Positions 1 through 7,848 are shown, counted from the first letter of the stretch. The stretch: 64,000 bases of DNA from Paracoccus shanxieyensis (GCF_009711265.1 NZ_WMII01000018.1:1-64000), one strand, 5' to 3'. Translations and numbers: made by a program. Notes: generated from the letters alone by a model not told the origin.

Positions 1-1
1 A

Positions 2-211
2 AGGTCTCGCAACCCGAAACTTGTCCGAAGATCGACGGTGACCGCCAGCGTCACCAACGGCCGCGCGCTGCGCTACGCCGAAGGCTCCGCGCGCGGCCTC
101 CTACACCATGTGTTGGGACACTGCCCGTACCCGTATCTGACCACGCAGATCAACGCCGATCCGGAAGCGCTCGCCGACTATGACGCGTGGGTCGTGCGCA
201 ATGTGGCCTAA
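2..211 (+). CDS. 3' end of an unrecognised gene
   Basis: An open frame enters from the left edge and ends at TAA (209-211), giving about 69 residues that finish in DAWVVRNVA. The codons look like the rest of the window and the frame stays open from the edge, which favours a real gene, but I recognise no family and the start is outside the window. It lies inside the integrated element and is co-oriented with the short frame that follows. The function is unknown. Confidence 0.35.
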   Translation, partial: RSRNPKLVRRSTVTASVTNGRALRYAEGSARGLLHHVLGHCPYPYLTTQINADPEALADYDAWVVRNVA

Positions 212-426
212 CTTCGGGGCTTTCTGCCGACCGGGATGACGTTCGTGCCGATCTGGAGCATTTTGTCGCCCTGCGTGACCGCCTTGTAATTCATCTTGTC
301 GATGGGCGGTCCCAGCCAGTCATCATCGCGCCCGAGGGGCAGGAAATCCGGCCATGGCGGGCGGCGGGGCTGCATGAGCTTGCGCACTATAATGGTCGGA
401 TGTACCGAGTGATGGCGCGGGAATGA
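187..426 (+). CDS. Hypothetical small protein or gene remnant
   Basis: This is a GTG-started frame of 79 codons overlapping the end of the preceding gene. The C-terminal two thirds, from about residue 20, have a plausible globular composition ending in YRVMARE. The N-terminal part could be non-coding read-through, since no ribosome binding site supports the start. It converges on the ATPase gene with only 3 bases between the stops. It could be a small cargo gene or a remnant; no family is recognised. Confidence 0.3.
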   Translation: MGRAQCGLTSGLSADRDDVRADLEHFVALRDRLVIHLVDGRSQPVIIAPEGQEIRPWRAAGLHELAHYNGRMYRVMARE

Positions 427-429
427 GGC

Positions 430-1599
430 TCAGTGGAGCGCCAGCAGGTCTTGCCCAAGCTGATGCAGCGATATGACCTCGATCCCGTTTGGCAGCGGGA
501 AAGCTTCGGTGCCGGGATAGATCACGATCCGCCGCTCGGGTTGCAGGTCTTCACAGGCCGAATGGAAGCCGCGCTCGACCTTGGGGGCGAGGTTGCGTTT
601 GACCTCAATGGCCCAGACCGCCCCGCCCGGCAGGGTCAGGACCAGATCGACCTCGGCCCCTGCGCCGCTGCGGTAGAATTGGGCCTGCGTTCCTTCCGGC
701 ATCGTGGCGTGCGCCGTTTCGATGACGAGACCTTCCCAGCTTGCCCCTGCGACGGGGTGGCCCAGAACGTCATCGAGTGATGTAAGCCCTAAAAGGGCGT
801 GCAGGATGCCGGTGTCGCGCACATAGATGCGGGGCGATTTCACCAGCCTTTTGCCGATATTGGCGTGCCAGGGCCCCAATCGGCGCACCAGCATCAGATC
901 GACCAGTAGGTCGAGATAGGAAGCCACGGTCTTGCCATCGACACCAAGCGCTCGGGCGAGTTCTGCCCCGTTCGACAGGCTGGATTGCCGGTGAGCCAGC
1001 ATGGTCCAGAACCGGCGCAGAGTTTCGGCGGCGATGCGGGGGCCGAGCGCAGGAATGTCGCGTTCAAGATAGGTGCGGATAAAGTCGCGCCGCCAACGCA
1101 GGCTCGCTTGATCGTCACGGGCGAGGAAACTGTCGGGGAAGCCGCCGCGCAGCCATAGCTTATCCAGATCGGCCTGCGGCACCTCGGTCGCATCCAGAGG
1201 CGCAAGCTCGGCATAGGCGATCCGGCCCGCCAGCGTCTCGCCCGATTGGCGTAGCAGCTCGATAGAGGCCGATCCCAGCAGCAGGAAGCGACCAGACCGC
1301 AGCCCCTTGCGCCGCCCCCGGTCGATCAACCCGCGCAGGTTCTGGAACAGGCCCGGCATGCGCTGCACTTCGTCAAGGATCACCAGCTTGTCCTCATGCG
1401 GCGAGAGGTAGAGCTCGGGGTCTGACAGCTTTGCCAGATCGGCGCTGGATTCGAGGTCGAGGTAGATCGAGGGACGCTCGTCGCCCAGCTCCTGCGCCAA
1501 GGTTGTTTTGCCAACCTGTCGCGGCCCCAGCAGGGCTACTGCGGGGCTGTCATCCAGAAGGGATTTAAGGGTGTCGGCTATGCGGCGCTCTATAATCAT
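430..1599 (-). CDS. AAA ATPase with DUF4143 domain
   Basis: 389 residues. An N-terminal P-loop ATPase domain shows Walker A GPRQVGKT (residues 25-32) and Walker B LVILDEVQ (72-79). A C-terminal DUF4143 region follows and contains EVDLVL and AIEVKRN, the acidic-Glu-X-Lys pattern of the PD-(D/E)XK-like fold that often ends these proteins. The length fits the family, which is widespread in bacteria and common in mobile regions, with no agreed biological role. It lies downstream of the XRE gene on the same strand with 37 bases between them, so the two are probably co-transcribed. It is cargo of the element ending at tRNA-Cys. A role in defence or element maintenance is only a guess. Confidence 0.85.
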   Translation of the reverse strand: MIIERRIADTLKSLLDDSPAVALLGPRQVGKTTLAQELGDERPSIYLDLESSADLAKLSDPELYLSPHEDKLVILDEVQRMPGLFQNLRGLIDRGRRKGLRSGRFLLLGSASIELLRQSGETLAGRIAYAELAPLDATEVPQADLDKLWLRGGFPDSFLARDDQASLRWRRDFIRTYLERDIPALGPRIAAETLRRFWTMLAHRQSSLSNGAELARALGVDGKTVASYLDLLVDLMLVRRLGPWHANIGKRLVKSPRIYVRDTGILHALLGLTSLDDVLGHPVAGASWEGLVIETAHATMPEGTQAQFYRSGAGAEVDLVLTLPGGAVWAIEVKRNLAPKVERGFHSACEDLQPERRIVIYPGTEAFPLPNGIEVISLHQLGQDLLALH

Positions 1600-1636
1600 C
1601 CTTGCAATTAGGGAGTTTTATTCCCGATTTGCAAGG

Positions 1637-1888
1637 TTAAATGCGGTCCGGCAACGTGATTTCTGCCTTTGCCCAGAACGGCCCAAAGTCAGCATCAAGT
1701 TCACGCAGGATGACCAGCAGCTCGATCACATCCAGTCGACGCTCGCCTAGCTCGTACTTTCCCACAAAAGAAGGCGGTTTGCGCAGCTTCTCCGCCAACT
1801 CGGCTTGCGACATGCCTCTCTTGTTCCGAAGAGCAACCAGTGCCTTCAGAAAGCTACGATAGGCATCTGAGTGAACGCTTCCAGCCAA
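1637..1888 (-). CDS. XRE-family helix-turn-helix repressor
   Basis: 83 residues. A lambda-repressor-type helix-turn-helix covers about residues 12-66, with MSQAELAEKL as the first helix pair and PPSFVGKYELGERR as the recognition region. There is no extra sensor domain, so it is a minimal DNA-binding protein. It starts the minus-strand pair with the ATPase and is divergent from the phage-type operon. A perfect inverted repeat in the intergenic space (1941-1957) is a plausible operator. It is likely an autoregulating repressor of the element, though its target is inferred from position only. Confidence 0.8.
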   Translation of the reverse strand: MAGSVHSDAYRSFLKALVALRNKRGMSQAELAEKLRKPPSFVGKYELGERRLDVIELLVILRELDADFGPFWAKAEITLPDRI

Positions 1889-1909
1889 GTCCCGCCTGCC
1901 GTTGAAAAA

Positions 1910-1957
1910 TCGACAGGTCAGCTACTCCGGCTATAGGATTACCCCCAAAATGGGGGT
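1910..1957 (+). promoter_or_regulatory. Candidate promoter and operator of the element operon
   Basis: TCGACA (1910-1915) and TATAGG (1932-1937) lie 16 bases apart and resemble -35 and -10 boxes for rightward transcription. Directly after them is a perfect inverted repeat, ACCCCCA-AAA-TGGGGGT (1941-1957), placed where a bound repressor would cover the start site. The site lies between the XRE gene and the small-gene operon. The promoter and its use by the XRE protein are inferences. Confidence 0.4.
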
Positions 1958-2014
1958 GCAATGTTCAGGTCAGTGCCTTCGAGCGCGGTGGTCCGACCGA
2001 TGGGAGGGGAAAGC

Positions 2015-2155
2015 GTGAGTAAAATGGAACCTTGGCCGCAAGCCGCACCCGCCGCAGATCGGCACAACACCATGCATGCCCAACTCCACGTCTGGCGCGG
2101 CGAAGTCGTATCTGTCGGCGACCGGGTCAACAAGCTGATGGAGGGCGTGGCATGA
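2015..2155 (+). CDS. Small hypothetical protein of the integrated element
   Basis: 46 residues starting at GTG 2015, preceded by a strong GGGAGGGG ribosome binding site about 5 bases upstream; an ATG at 2024 is the alternative. It ends at TGA 2153-2155, which overlaps the ATG of the next gene in the ATGA form typical of coupled translation. It has no recognised domain. It is the first gene of a compact plus-strand operon that runs through to the integrase. Confidence 0.5.
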   Translation: MSKMEPWPQAAPAADRHNTMHAQLHVWRGEVVSVGDRVNKLMEGVA

Positions 2156-2542
2156 TGCGGCGCGAATTTTTCACGGGCGCTGCGGGCCGATGCTGGGCGC
2201 AGGGGCGGGTTCGTCGCTGTCTCTGGCGGGCATCGGGGCCGACAAGGCGGATACGCCTATTCTGGTGATGTATCGGCGCTATGTGGCTCCGACCGATCAG
2301 GCGGCGGTGCATGTCTGCGGGTCGAACATGAAGACGCTGAGCTGGACCGGCTTTTCTATCAAGAGCGGGACCAGATTGAAGATGCGATGATGGCAATGCC
2401 GTCCAGTTGCGCAGCGGATTTTGCCGCGAAGCTCATGGTCGACACCTGCGAGGGATCGATATTTTCTGACACTCAGCGCGGCAATCTGTGGGTGGAGGCG
2501 CGGCAGCTCATCGCGGGGCGGGCAGGAACCGGCGGCAGGTGA
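2152..2542 (+). pseudogene. Frameshifted phage-type gene with a Tat-like N-terminus
   Basis: Three frames join into one sensible protein of about 130 residues. The first frame begins MMRREFFTGAAG at 2152 and resembles a twin-arginine signal. The second continues with MLGAGAGSSLSLAG from 2190. The third runs from about 2321 (VEHEDAELDRLFYQERDQIE) to TGA 2540-2542. Each change equals loss of one base, near 2185 and 2318, both inside short G runs. The third frame ends in a TGATG overlap with the next gene, as expected of an intact operon. The gene is therefore either broken or carries two sequencing errors. I recognise the style from phage-like elements in Rhodobacteraceae but not a function. 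Confidence 0.65.
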
Positions 2543-2901
2543 TGATCGCCGGGCCGGTTGCGTCACTGCTGCCCGTGGTTCCCGCGCTGACAAACACAGA
2601 AACGCCGGTCATGGCGCTGTTTCGTGAATGGAAAGTCGCTTTCGACAGGGTGGAGGATCTTGTAACCGACGGCTGGCCACAGGCTCGCATCAATGCTGAG
2701 GTCGATGGGATAAACCGCATTCTGGACCGGATGATAGGCGCGCCCAGCCGCGATGGCCGGGACGTGTGCGCCAAGCTGACCGCGTTCACCTGTGACGGTG
2801 AGTGCTTCTTAGATGATGATGGTCGGCTATCGCGCTTGATCTTGGCGGATGCGCGAAGTGTCTCGAACAGTGGTTGCGTTATTGACGGAGGTAAGGGGTG
2901 A
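2542..2901 (+). CDS. Hypothetical protein of the integrated element
   Basis: 119 residues from ATG 2542, which overlaps the preceding TGA. I preferred this coupled start to one further upstream in the same frame. The middle is helical and acidic (FREWKVAFDRVEDLV) and there are two cysteines near the C-terminus (FTCDGECF). There is no catalytic motif or membrane segment. It belongs to the same small-gene operon and no function is known. Confidence 0.6.
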   Translation: MIAGPVASLLPVVPALTNTETPVMALFREWKVAFDRVEDLVTDGWPQARINAEVDGINRILDRMIGAPSRDGRDVCAKLTAFTCDGECFLDDDGRLSRLILADARSVSNSGCVIDGGKG

Positions 2902-2932
2902 TGATATCCTCGGTCAACAACGGAGGCTAAAT

Positions 2933-3358
2933 ATGCTGACTATTACTGATTTTGACGAACATATCGGACTTACCCGCTATGACGCTGAGAACTGGCGTCG
3001 TCGTGTAGGGCTGCTGACATCCTACAAGGCAACGACAGCAGGCAAGGCGCAGGAATATTCGCGTGAGAATGTCTTGGAGCTGGCCGCAACGGCTGCATTC
3101 GTCAAATCCGGGATGCAGCCCAAGGCTGCGATTGCCTATGCGAACAGCCTCATTCGCGCGAGCAAGATTGGGACGGTCCAGGAATGGTTGATATTCCCTG
3201 CCGGAGACTATTCGGCGGGCATTTCGACCGACAACCCCACAGCGGAGTCCCTGCGTGAGATGTCAGCAAAATCCGCGACCGGCGCTGTTGTGGCGATCCC
3301 GCAAAGGCAGATCGTTGAGCGGGTTGATGCTCTTTTCTCGCAGCTGCTTGGTGGGTGA
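2933..3358 (+). CDS. MerR-like DNA-binding protein of the integrated element
   Basis: 141 residues from ATG 2933, preceded by CGGAGG about 6 bases upstream; a longer frame exists but lacks this site. The N-terminal 65 residues (LTRYDAENWRRRVGLL, then YSRENVLELAATAAF) have the spacing of a MerR-type winged helix-turn-helix that reads a helix, a wing and a second helix. The rest is unassigned. Upstream of an integrase, such proteins often act as regulators or excision directionality factors; that role here is inferred. Expression is probably with the operon. Confidence 0.6.
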   Translation: MLTITDFDEHIGLTRYDAENWRRRVGLLTSYKATTAGKAQEYSRENVLELAATAAFVKSGMQPKAAIAYANSLIRASKIGTVQEWLIFPAGDYSAGISTDNPTAESLREMSAKSATGAVVAIPQRQIVERVDALFSQLLGG

Positions 3359-3360
3359 AA

Positions 3361-3582
3361 ATGCTGACGTCAAAGAAGGTCGACTTCGGCGATTTTGTGG
3401 GCAGCATGGAGTTCTTCACCGTTGATGAAACGGTGAAGCGCACAGCGTTGGAGCATGTCATTCGCCGCGATCTTTACATGGCTGACGATAGCGAGCCGGG
3501 CGGCATGAAGCTTGTGAAACGCGGCAGGGCTTTCAAGGCCAACCTGTTCTCGGTGCCGCGCTGCTATTTGCCGATGCCATAA
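3361..3582 (+). CDS. Small hypothetical protein of the integrated element
   Basis: 73 residues from ATG 3361; a GTG at 3355 that overlaps the previous stop would add two residues. It is mixed in composition with no membrane segment or known motif and ends VPRCYLPMP. Close coupling with the MerR-like gene suggests joint expression. It is not recognised. Confidence 0.5.
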   Translation: MLTSKKVDFGDFVGSMEFFTVDETVKRTALEHVIRRDLYMADDSEPGGMKLVKRGRAFKANLFSVPRCYLPMP

Positions 3583-3608
3583 TGATCGTGTGATCTGGGA
3601 GTTTCTGG

Positions 3609-3800
3609 ATGTCCAATGTTCGACCAGTGACCGCAGCAAAGCATGTCGTCTCGTCATTCCTGCGCGATGCCCGCGATGCGGGCTGGTCGCAAGCTGCTGT
3701 CCAGCTCAAGCCAGACGGAACTCTGATGCTTGACGTTCGGATGGATGATGTACCGGCGGCAGACGCATTCGAAGCCGCCAATCTGCGGATGGGTAAATGA
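3609..3800 (+). CDS. Small hypothetical protein coupled to the integrase
   Basis: 63 residues. The first half is basic and helical (AAKHVVSSFLRDARDAGW), the second acidic. It ends in an ATGA overlap with the integrase start at 3797, so translation of the two is probably coupled. Small proteins at this place are common in Rhodobacteraceae integrative elements. No function is known. Confidence 0.6.
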   Translation: MSNVRPVTAAKHVVSSFLRDARDAGWSQAAVQLKPDGTLMLDVRMDDVPAADAFEAANLRMGK

Positions 3801-4825
3801 CCCGAAACAACCTGCCTGCCTATGTTTACGCGGATCGCGGATACCTGCGGTTTATCCGGCGTGCGCGCGGGCAGTCGGTGATGATGAAGGAAGAACCCGG
3901 CTCGCCTGAATTCTGGGATCACTATAACCGCCTTTTGAAAGGCCGCGAGCCGATCCCGACAAAGCGCACCTTCAAGACGCTGCGGCTAAGCTATGTCGAA
4001 AGTGACAGCTTCACGCAGCTAAAGCCGCGCACGAAGCAGGATTATCAAAAGTACATGGACCATATCATGGAGATATGGGGGGATCTGGATCCGCGTAAGG
4101 TCGAGCCGCACCATGTCTATAAGCTGCATCAGGCCAATCGCGACAGGTGGCGGCAGGCGAATTATTTGGTTCAGGTACTGGTCGTGCTGCTGAACCATGC
4201 CCGCTTGATCGGCTTTCTGAACAAAGAGCATGGCAACGCTGCTAAAGGCATCCCGCTTTTCAAGCAGCCAGGCGAAGGCTGGGAACCTCGGCCTGATGAT
4301 GTGCGCAGCGAATTTGAACAGCTGGCGACGCCCCGCGCGCGTTTGGTTTACGAGCTCTCGATAGGGCTGGGCCAGCGCATCGGCGACACGCTGAAAATCC
4401 GCTGGGACCATATCAAGGACGGGGAATACGACTTTACCCAAGGCAAGGGCGACAAGCCACTTACCGTCCCTCTGACCAATCGGCTGATCGCTTTCCTAGC
4501 GAATGTCAGGAAAGAGGGCCTGACCATCATTTGCGGGCGCGATGGACGGCCTGCGGATTATCGCACGGTCACGCAGGAAATGCGCAAGGTTAAAGACGCG
4601 ATGACGCATCCTGACGCGCGCACCTATGTGACCCACGGCCTGCGGAAGAACGCGACCATCGAGCTTTATCAAGCCGGGTGCGACGACGAAATGGTCAAGG
4701 CCGTCACGGGCCATTCCGGCGCTGAAATGCTGAAAAAATACGGCGGGCGCGTTCGGCAGAAAGAGCTGGCGCGGCGTGCGCAAGACGCCCGAAACCGTGC
4801 GGAACAGAACAAGGGCGGAACGTGA
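3797..4825 (+). CDS. Tyrosine recombinase (phage-type integrase)
   Basis: 342 residues, a normal length. An N-terminal core-binding region (about 60-160) precedes a catalytic domain with the expected residues: Arg194 (GLGQRIGD), His280 and Arg283 (THGLRKN), His306 (TGHSGAE) and nucleophile Tyr315 (KKYGGR). It catalyses site-specific strand exchange between element and chromosome attachment sites. It is the last gene of the element operon and ends about 70 bases from the 3' end of tRNA-Cys, the classic geometry for integration into a tRNA gene. The full catalytic set suggests it is functional. Confidence 0.92.
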   Translation: MTRNNLPAYVYADRGYLRFIRRARGQSVMMKEEPGSPEFWDHYNRLLKGREPIPTKRTFKTLRLSYVESDSFTQLKPRTKQDYQKYMDHIMEIWGDLDPRKVEPHHVYKLHQANRDRWRQANYLVQVLVVLLNHARLIGFLNKEHGNAAKGIPLFKQPGEGWEPRPDDVRSEFEQLATPRARLVYELSIGLGQRIGDTLKIRWDHIKDGEYDFTQGKGDKPLTVPLTNRLIAFLANVRKEGLTIICGRDGRPADYRTVTQEMRKVKDAMTHPDARTYVTHGLRKNATIELYQAGCDDEMVKAVTGHSGAEMLKKYGGRVRQKELARRAQDARNRAEQNKGGT

Positions 4826-4893
4826 ATGTTTCAACGCCTGTTTCAAAGAAAGGTCCAGATGATGCAAAACATCCGGCAAGCTGTTGATTTTAT

Positions 4894-4920
4894 TGGAGGC
4901 GGGTACCGGAATCGAACCGG
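4894..4920. other. Probable attachment site (attR) in the 3' end of tRNA-Cys
   Basis: The tRNA 3' end, including its encoded CCA and T-arm, faces the integrase. Tyrosine integrases of this kind usually recombine within the last 15-40 bases of a tRNA, which keeps the tRNA whole and leaves a direct repeat at the far end. I found no matching copy to the left, so the other end is presumably outside the window. The exact core is not determined. Confidence 0.4.
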
Positions 4921-4967
4921 TCTTCACGGATTTGCAATCCGCTGCGTAACCTCTCCGCCAACCCGCC
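4894..4967 (-). tRNA. tRNA-Cys (GCA)
   Basis: Read on the minus strand, acceptor GGCGGGT (4967-4961) pairs with ACCCGCC, followed by discriminator T and an encoded CCA (4896-4894). The anticodon loop reads TTGCAAA with anticodon GCA, flanked by a good stem. The T-arm carries GGTTCGATTCC. It is the probable target of the adjacent integrase. Confidence 0.93.
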
Positions 4968-5100
4968 GGAGCCTTGCGTTTGCTATGGTTTTCGTGCGGC
5001 GGGGTCAAGTGGGTTATCGGGGCTGCGGCAATATTCGCCGCGTGGCTGTTCCGGCGCGGACGTTCAGGCGCGGGCGTTCGCGCGCGGCGGGCGGTTACGG

Positions 5101-6384
5101 TCAGGGGCGGCGGTGATAGATATAGTCCCGGCGGAACGGATAGTCGGCGCCCGCGCCCGGCAGGTCCGAGGGCTGGGCCTGGCCGTCTGGTGGGCCGTCC
5201 GGGCGTGTCAGCAGGATCTGGTAAAGCGATGTCCAGCCTTCCTCGAAGGCAAGGGCGCAGCCGGCAAGATACAGCCGGAAGGCCCGCAGCACCTGCGCCG
5301 CGCGCTCGGGGGGCATGGATTTCTGCAAGACGGCCTCGGCTTCGGGCAGCCGGGCCTCTAGGTTGTCGGACCAGCACCACAGCGTGCGGGCGTAATGCGG
5401 ACGCAGGTTTTCGGTATCGACCATCTCAAGCCCCGCCTGCGAGGCGATGCGGATCGCGCGGCTGACATGCATCAGCTCACCACCCGGAAAGATGAACTTC
5501 TCGATGAAATCGCCCAGATGGCCACCGACCGTGGCATCGTCAAGCCCGGTCACGGTGATGCCGTGGTTCATGGCGATGCCGCCGGGGCGCAGCAATTCAT
5601 GGATGCGCTGGAAATATCGCAGCATGTTGGCGCGGCCGACATGTTCGAACATCCCGACCGAGGCAAGCTTGTCGAAGGGCTGCTGCGGTTGCAGATCGCG
5701 GTAATCGCACAGCTGGATCCGGACGCGATCGGCAAGGCCCTTGGTCTGGATCAACCGCGAGACATGGTTGAACTGGTTCTGCGACAGCGTGATGCCGGTC
5801 GCGTCGACGCCGTAATGCTCGGCGGCGTGCAGCAGCAGGCCGCCCCAGCCCGCGCCGATATCGACGAAACGCTCGCCCGGGTGCAGGTCCAGCTTGCGGC
5901 AGATGTGGTCCAGCTTGGCGACCTGCGCCTGTGCCAGTGTCATGTCCGGTTCGCGGAAATAGGCGCAGGAATAGACCTGCAGCGGGTCCAGCCAGATCTG
6001 ATAGAACTCGTCCGAGACATCATAGTGAAAGCGGATCTGCTGCGCGTCGCGGTCGCGGTTGTGGCGCAGGATAGAGGTCAAGCTCCACCAGACGCGCTGC
6101 CACGGCTTCGGCTTCTGCGTCTGGCCGTCATCGGGAACAAGCGCCGCGACCACATGCATCAGCGCGCGCATGCTGCCAGAAATGCCGATGTCGCCGCTGA
6201 CGATTCTGGCGCCGACCTCGCCCAGATTGCCCGATGCCATGGGCATAAGCGAGGCCATGTCGCGAAAGGCAATCTCGACCTCGGCCTCGGGCGGGCCAAG
6301 AAGCCGGCCCGATGGCAGGCGGATGCGCAGCGGCGCTGGCAGATGATCGAGTCGGTTCTGGATCGCGTGTTCAATGGATGTCAT
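5101..6384 (-). CDS. cfa: Cyclopropane-fatty-acyl-phospholipid synthase
   Basis: 427 residues. The enzyme transfers a methylene group from S-adenosylmethionine to double bonds of membrane phospholipid acyl chains, usually in stationary phase or under acid stress. An N-terminal lipid-binding region (about 1-110) precedes a Rossmann methyltransferase domain with motif I VDIGAGWGGLL and the family signature YSCAYF. Both length and motif order match E. coli Cfa-type proteins. It stands alone between the two tRNA genes. Related enzymes acting on other lipids share this fold, so the exact product is inferred. Confidence 0.9.
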   Translation of the reverse strand: MTSIEHAIQNRLDHLPAPLRIRLPSGRLLGPPEAEVEIAFRDMASLMPMASGNLGEVGARIVSGDIGISGSMRALMHVVAALVPDDGQTQKPKPWQRVWWSLTSILRHNRDRDAQQIRFHYDVSDEFYQIWLDPLQVYSCAYFREPDMTLAQAQVAKLDHICRKLDLHPGERFVDIGAGWGGLLLHAAEHYGVDATGITLSQNQFNHVSRLIQTKGLADRVRIQLCDYRDLQPQQPFDKLASVGMFEHVGRANMLRYFQRIHELLRPGGIAMNHGITVTGLDDATVGGHLGDFIEKFIFPGGELMHVSRAIRIASQAGLEMVDTENLRPHYARTLWCWSDNLEARLPEAEAVLQKSMPPERAAQVLRAFRLYLAGCALAFEEGWTSLYQILLTRPDGPPDGQAQPSDLPGAGADYPFRRDYIYHRRP

Positions 6385-6518
6385 GGGCAGACCTCGCGGA
6401 TCGGAGGCCGGATCACGGCCCGGCCGCTACCATACGAGGGGGAATAATCTGCCGATACGCTGTCGGGTCAAGCCTTTTACAGCCCGTGCAGCGGTTCGCG
6501 ACGTAAAGTCAGTCCCGG

Positions 6519-6547
6519 AAAAAAACGAAGGCGGCCATTTGGCCGCC
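6519..6547 (-). terminator. Rho-independent terminator after tRNA-Gly
   Basis: A perfect 8-base stem GGCGGCCA / TGGCCGCC (6530-6537 and 6540-6547) with a 2-base loop is followed, on the minus strand, by TTCG and seven T (complement of 6519-6525). It lies just downstream of the minus-strand tRNA-Gly. Confidence 0.8.
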
Positions 6548-6574
6548 ATGTCGTTTTCTTCGCAGGAAGAATTT

Positions 6575-6649
6575 TGGAGCGGGCGATGAGATTCGAACTC
6601 ACGACCCTAACCTTGGCAAGGTTATGCTCTACCCCTGAGCTACGCCCGC
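6575..6649 (-). tRNA. tRNA-Gly (GCC)
   Basis: On the minus strand, acceptor GCGGGCG pairs with CGCCCGC, with discriminator T and an encoded CCA (6577-6575). The anticodon is GCC within CTTGCCAAG, and the T-arm reads GAGTTCGAATCTC. A strong terminator follows directly. Confidence 0.95.
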
Positions 6650-6842
6650 ACTCCATCCCGATGGCGTTTCGCCTTCGGTGAGCGGTCATTTATGGGAGCC
6701 TGCGGATGGGCGCAAGAAGAAAATCGTCGATCTGCGAAAAATCTTGCCAAGGCGGCGCAATGCCGGGGCGGGGCCGGGGCAGCGGCGGGGTTGACGCTGT
6801 GCCCCGATGCACCGAAACTTGCCGGAAAAACGGGATAACCCC

Positions 6843-7460
6843 ATGAAACCGGCAGAGCAGCTTTCGCAATTCGTCCGCCAGTCGCTGATGCAGGGCACGC
6901 CGCCCGATGCGATTCTGGCCGCGCTTGAGCAGGCGGGCTGGTCGCGCCCCGAGATCGACGAGGCCATTGCAGGCTGGGGCGTGACGCCCGGTCTGCCGCC
7001 TGTGCCACGGCCGCGCCCCTATGCCTCGGCGCAAGAGGCGCTGCTTTACGGGCTGCTGTTCGTGTCCTTGGGCGTGATCTCGTGGCACCTGTGCCAGCTT
7101 GGAGTGGCGCTGATCGATTATCTTGTCCCGGATGTTGCGGATTACCCCACCGCGCCGGGCAGTGCGGAACGCTGGTCGATTGCGGCGCTGATTGCCTTTG
7201 GGCCGGTGTTTCTGCTGTTGAACCGCCGCGTCGCACGGCTGGGTCGCGACGATGCCGGGCGCAGGCGGTCGCTGGTGCGCAAATGGTTTGCCTCGCTGAC
7301 GCTGATGGTGGCCGCGCTGGTGTTGTTGGCGGATGCGATCTGGGTGATCTATACCTTCCTGAACGGCGATCTGACGTTGCGGTTCATCCTGAAGGCGGGG
7401 CTGGTCGCCGCGATCACCGGGCTGGTGCTGGCCTATTACCGGGATGAGATGAATGGCTAA
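6843..7460 (+). CDS. DUF5671-type membrane protein
   Basis: 205 residues from ATG 6843. Residues 1-50 form a short helical domain (QFVRQSLMQGTPPDAILAAL) that looks like a UBA-type helical bundle. Four predicted membrane segments follow, for example LLYGLLFVSLGVI, WSIAALIAFGPVFLLL and VLLADAIWVIYTFL. The family has no known biochemical function. The end overlaps the next gene by 8 bases, implying an operon of two inner-membrane proteins. Confidence 0.65.
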   Translation: MKPAEQLSQFVRQSLMQGTPPDAILAALEQAGWSRPEIDEAIAGWGVTPGLPPVPRPRPYASAQEALLYGLLFVSLGVISWHLCQLGVALIDYLVPDVADYPTAPGSAERWSIAALIAFGPVFLLLNRRVARLGRDDAGRRRSLVRKWFASLTLMVAALVLLADAIWVIYTFLNGDLTLRFILKAGLVAAITGLVLAYYRDEMNG

Positions 7461-7848
7461 GGGCTGGGCCGCGCCCGCGATCGGCATCGTCACGGCCTTG
7501 GCGGTGGTGCTGGGTCTGGTTCTGACCGGCGGCCCCGGCCATGCCCGCAAACAGCAGCGCGATGCCCAGCGGGAACAGGATCTGATGTCCATGGCCGGTT
7601 GGGTCGATTGCCTTGCCACCGCTGAAGGCGCGCTGCCCGCCACGCTTTCAGACCTGCCACAATGCGATTTCCGGGCGCGTCTGACCGACCCCTACAGCCA
7701 GAAGCCCTATCGCTATGAGGTGACGGGACAGACCAGCTATCGCCTGTGCGCGGATTTCGAGCTGCCGCCCCAGCGGCCTGCCGACCGTTGGGGACGCAAT
7801 TCGGATGGCTGCATTCTGCGTGATTATCAGCCCGGCAAGGATGGCTAG
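7453..7848 (+). CDS. Membrane-anchored periplasmic protein of unknown function
   Basis: 131 residues. One N-terminal hydrophobic segment (IGIVTALAVVLGLVLTGG) is followed by a soluble region with four cysteines (WVDCLA, LPQCDF, YRLCADF, DGCILRD), suggesting a membrane-anchored domain in the periplasm. The layout (DPYSQKPYRYEV) faintly resembles type II secretion pseudopilin C-terminal domains, but there is no prepilin peptidase site. It overlaps the DUF5671 gene and converges on the condensation-enzyme gene, the two stops sharing the palindrome CTAG. Confidence 0.6.
   Translation: MAKGWAAPAIGIVTALAVVLGLVLTGGPGHARKQQRDAQREQDLMSMAGWVDCLATAEGALPATLSDLPQCDFRARLTDPYSQKPYRYEVTGQTSYRLCADFELPPQRPADRWGRNSDGCILRDYQPGKDG

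Noticed and set aside
1..4800. Left attachment repeat of the tRNA-Cys 3' end
   Set aside because: I searched by eye for the T-arm and acceptor sequence in the left part and found no second copy, so the left end is taken to be outside the window.
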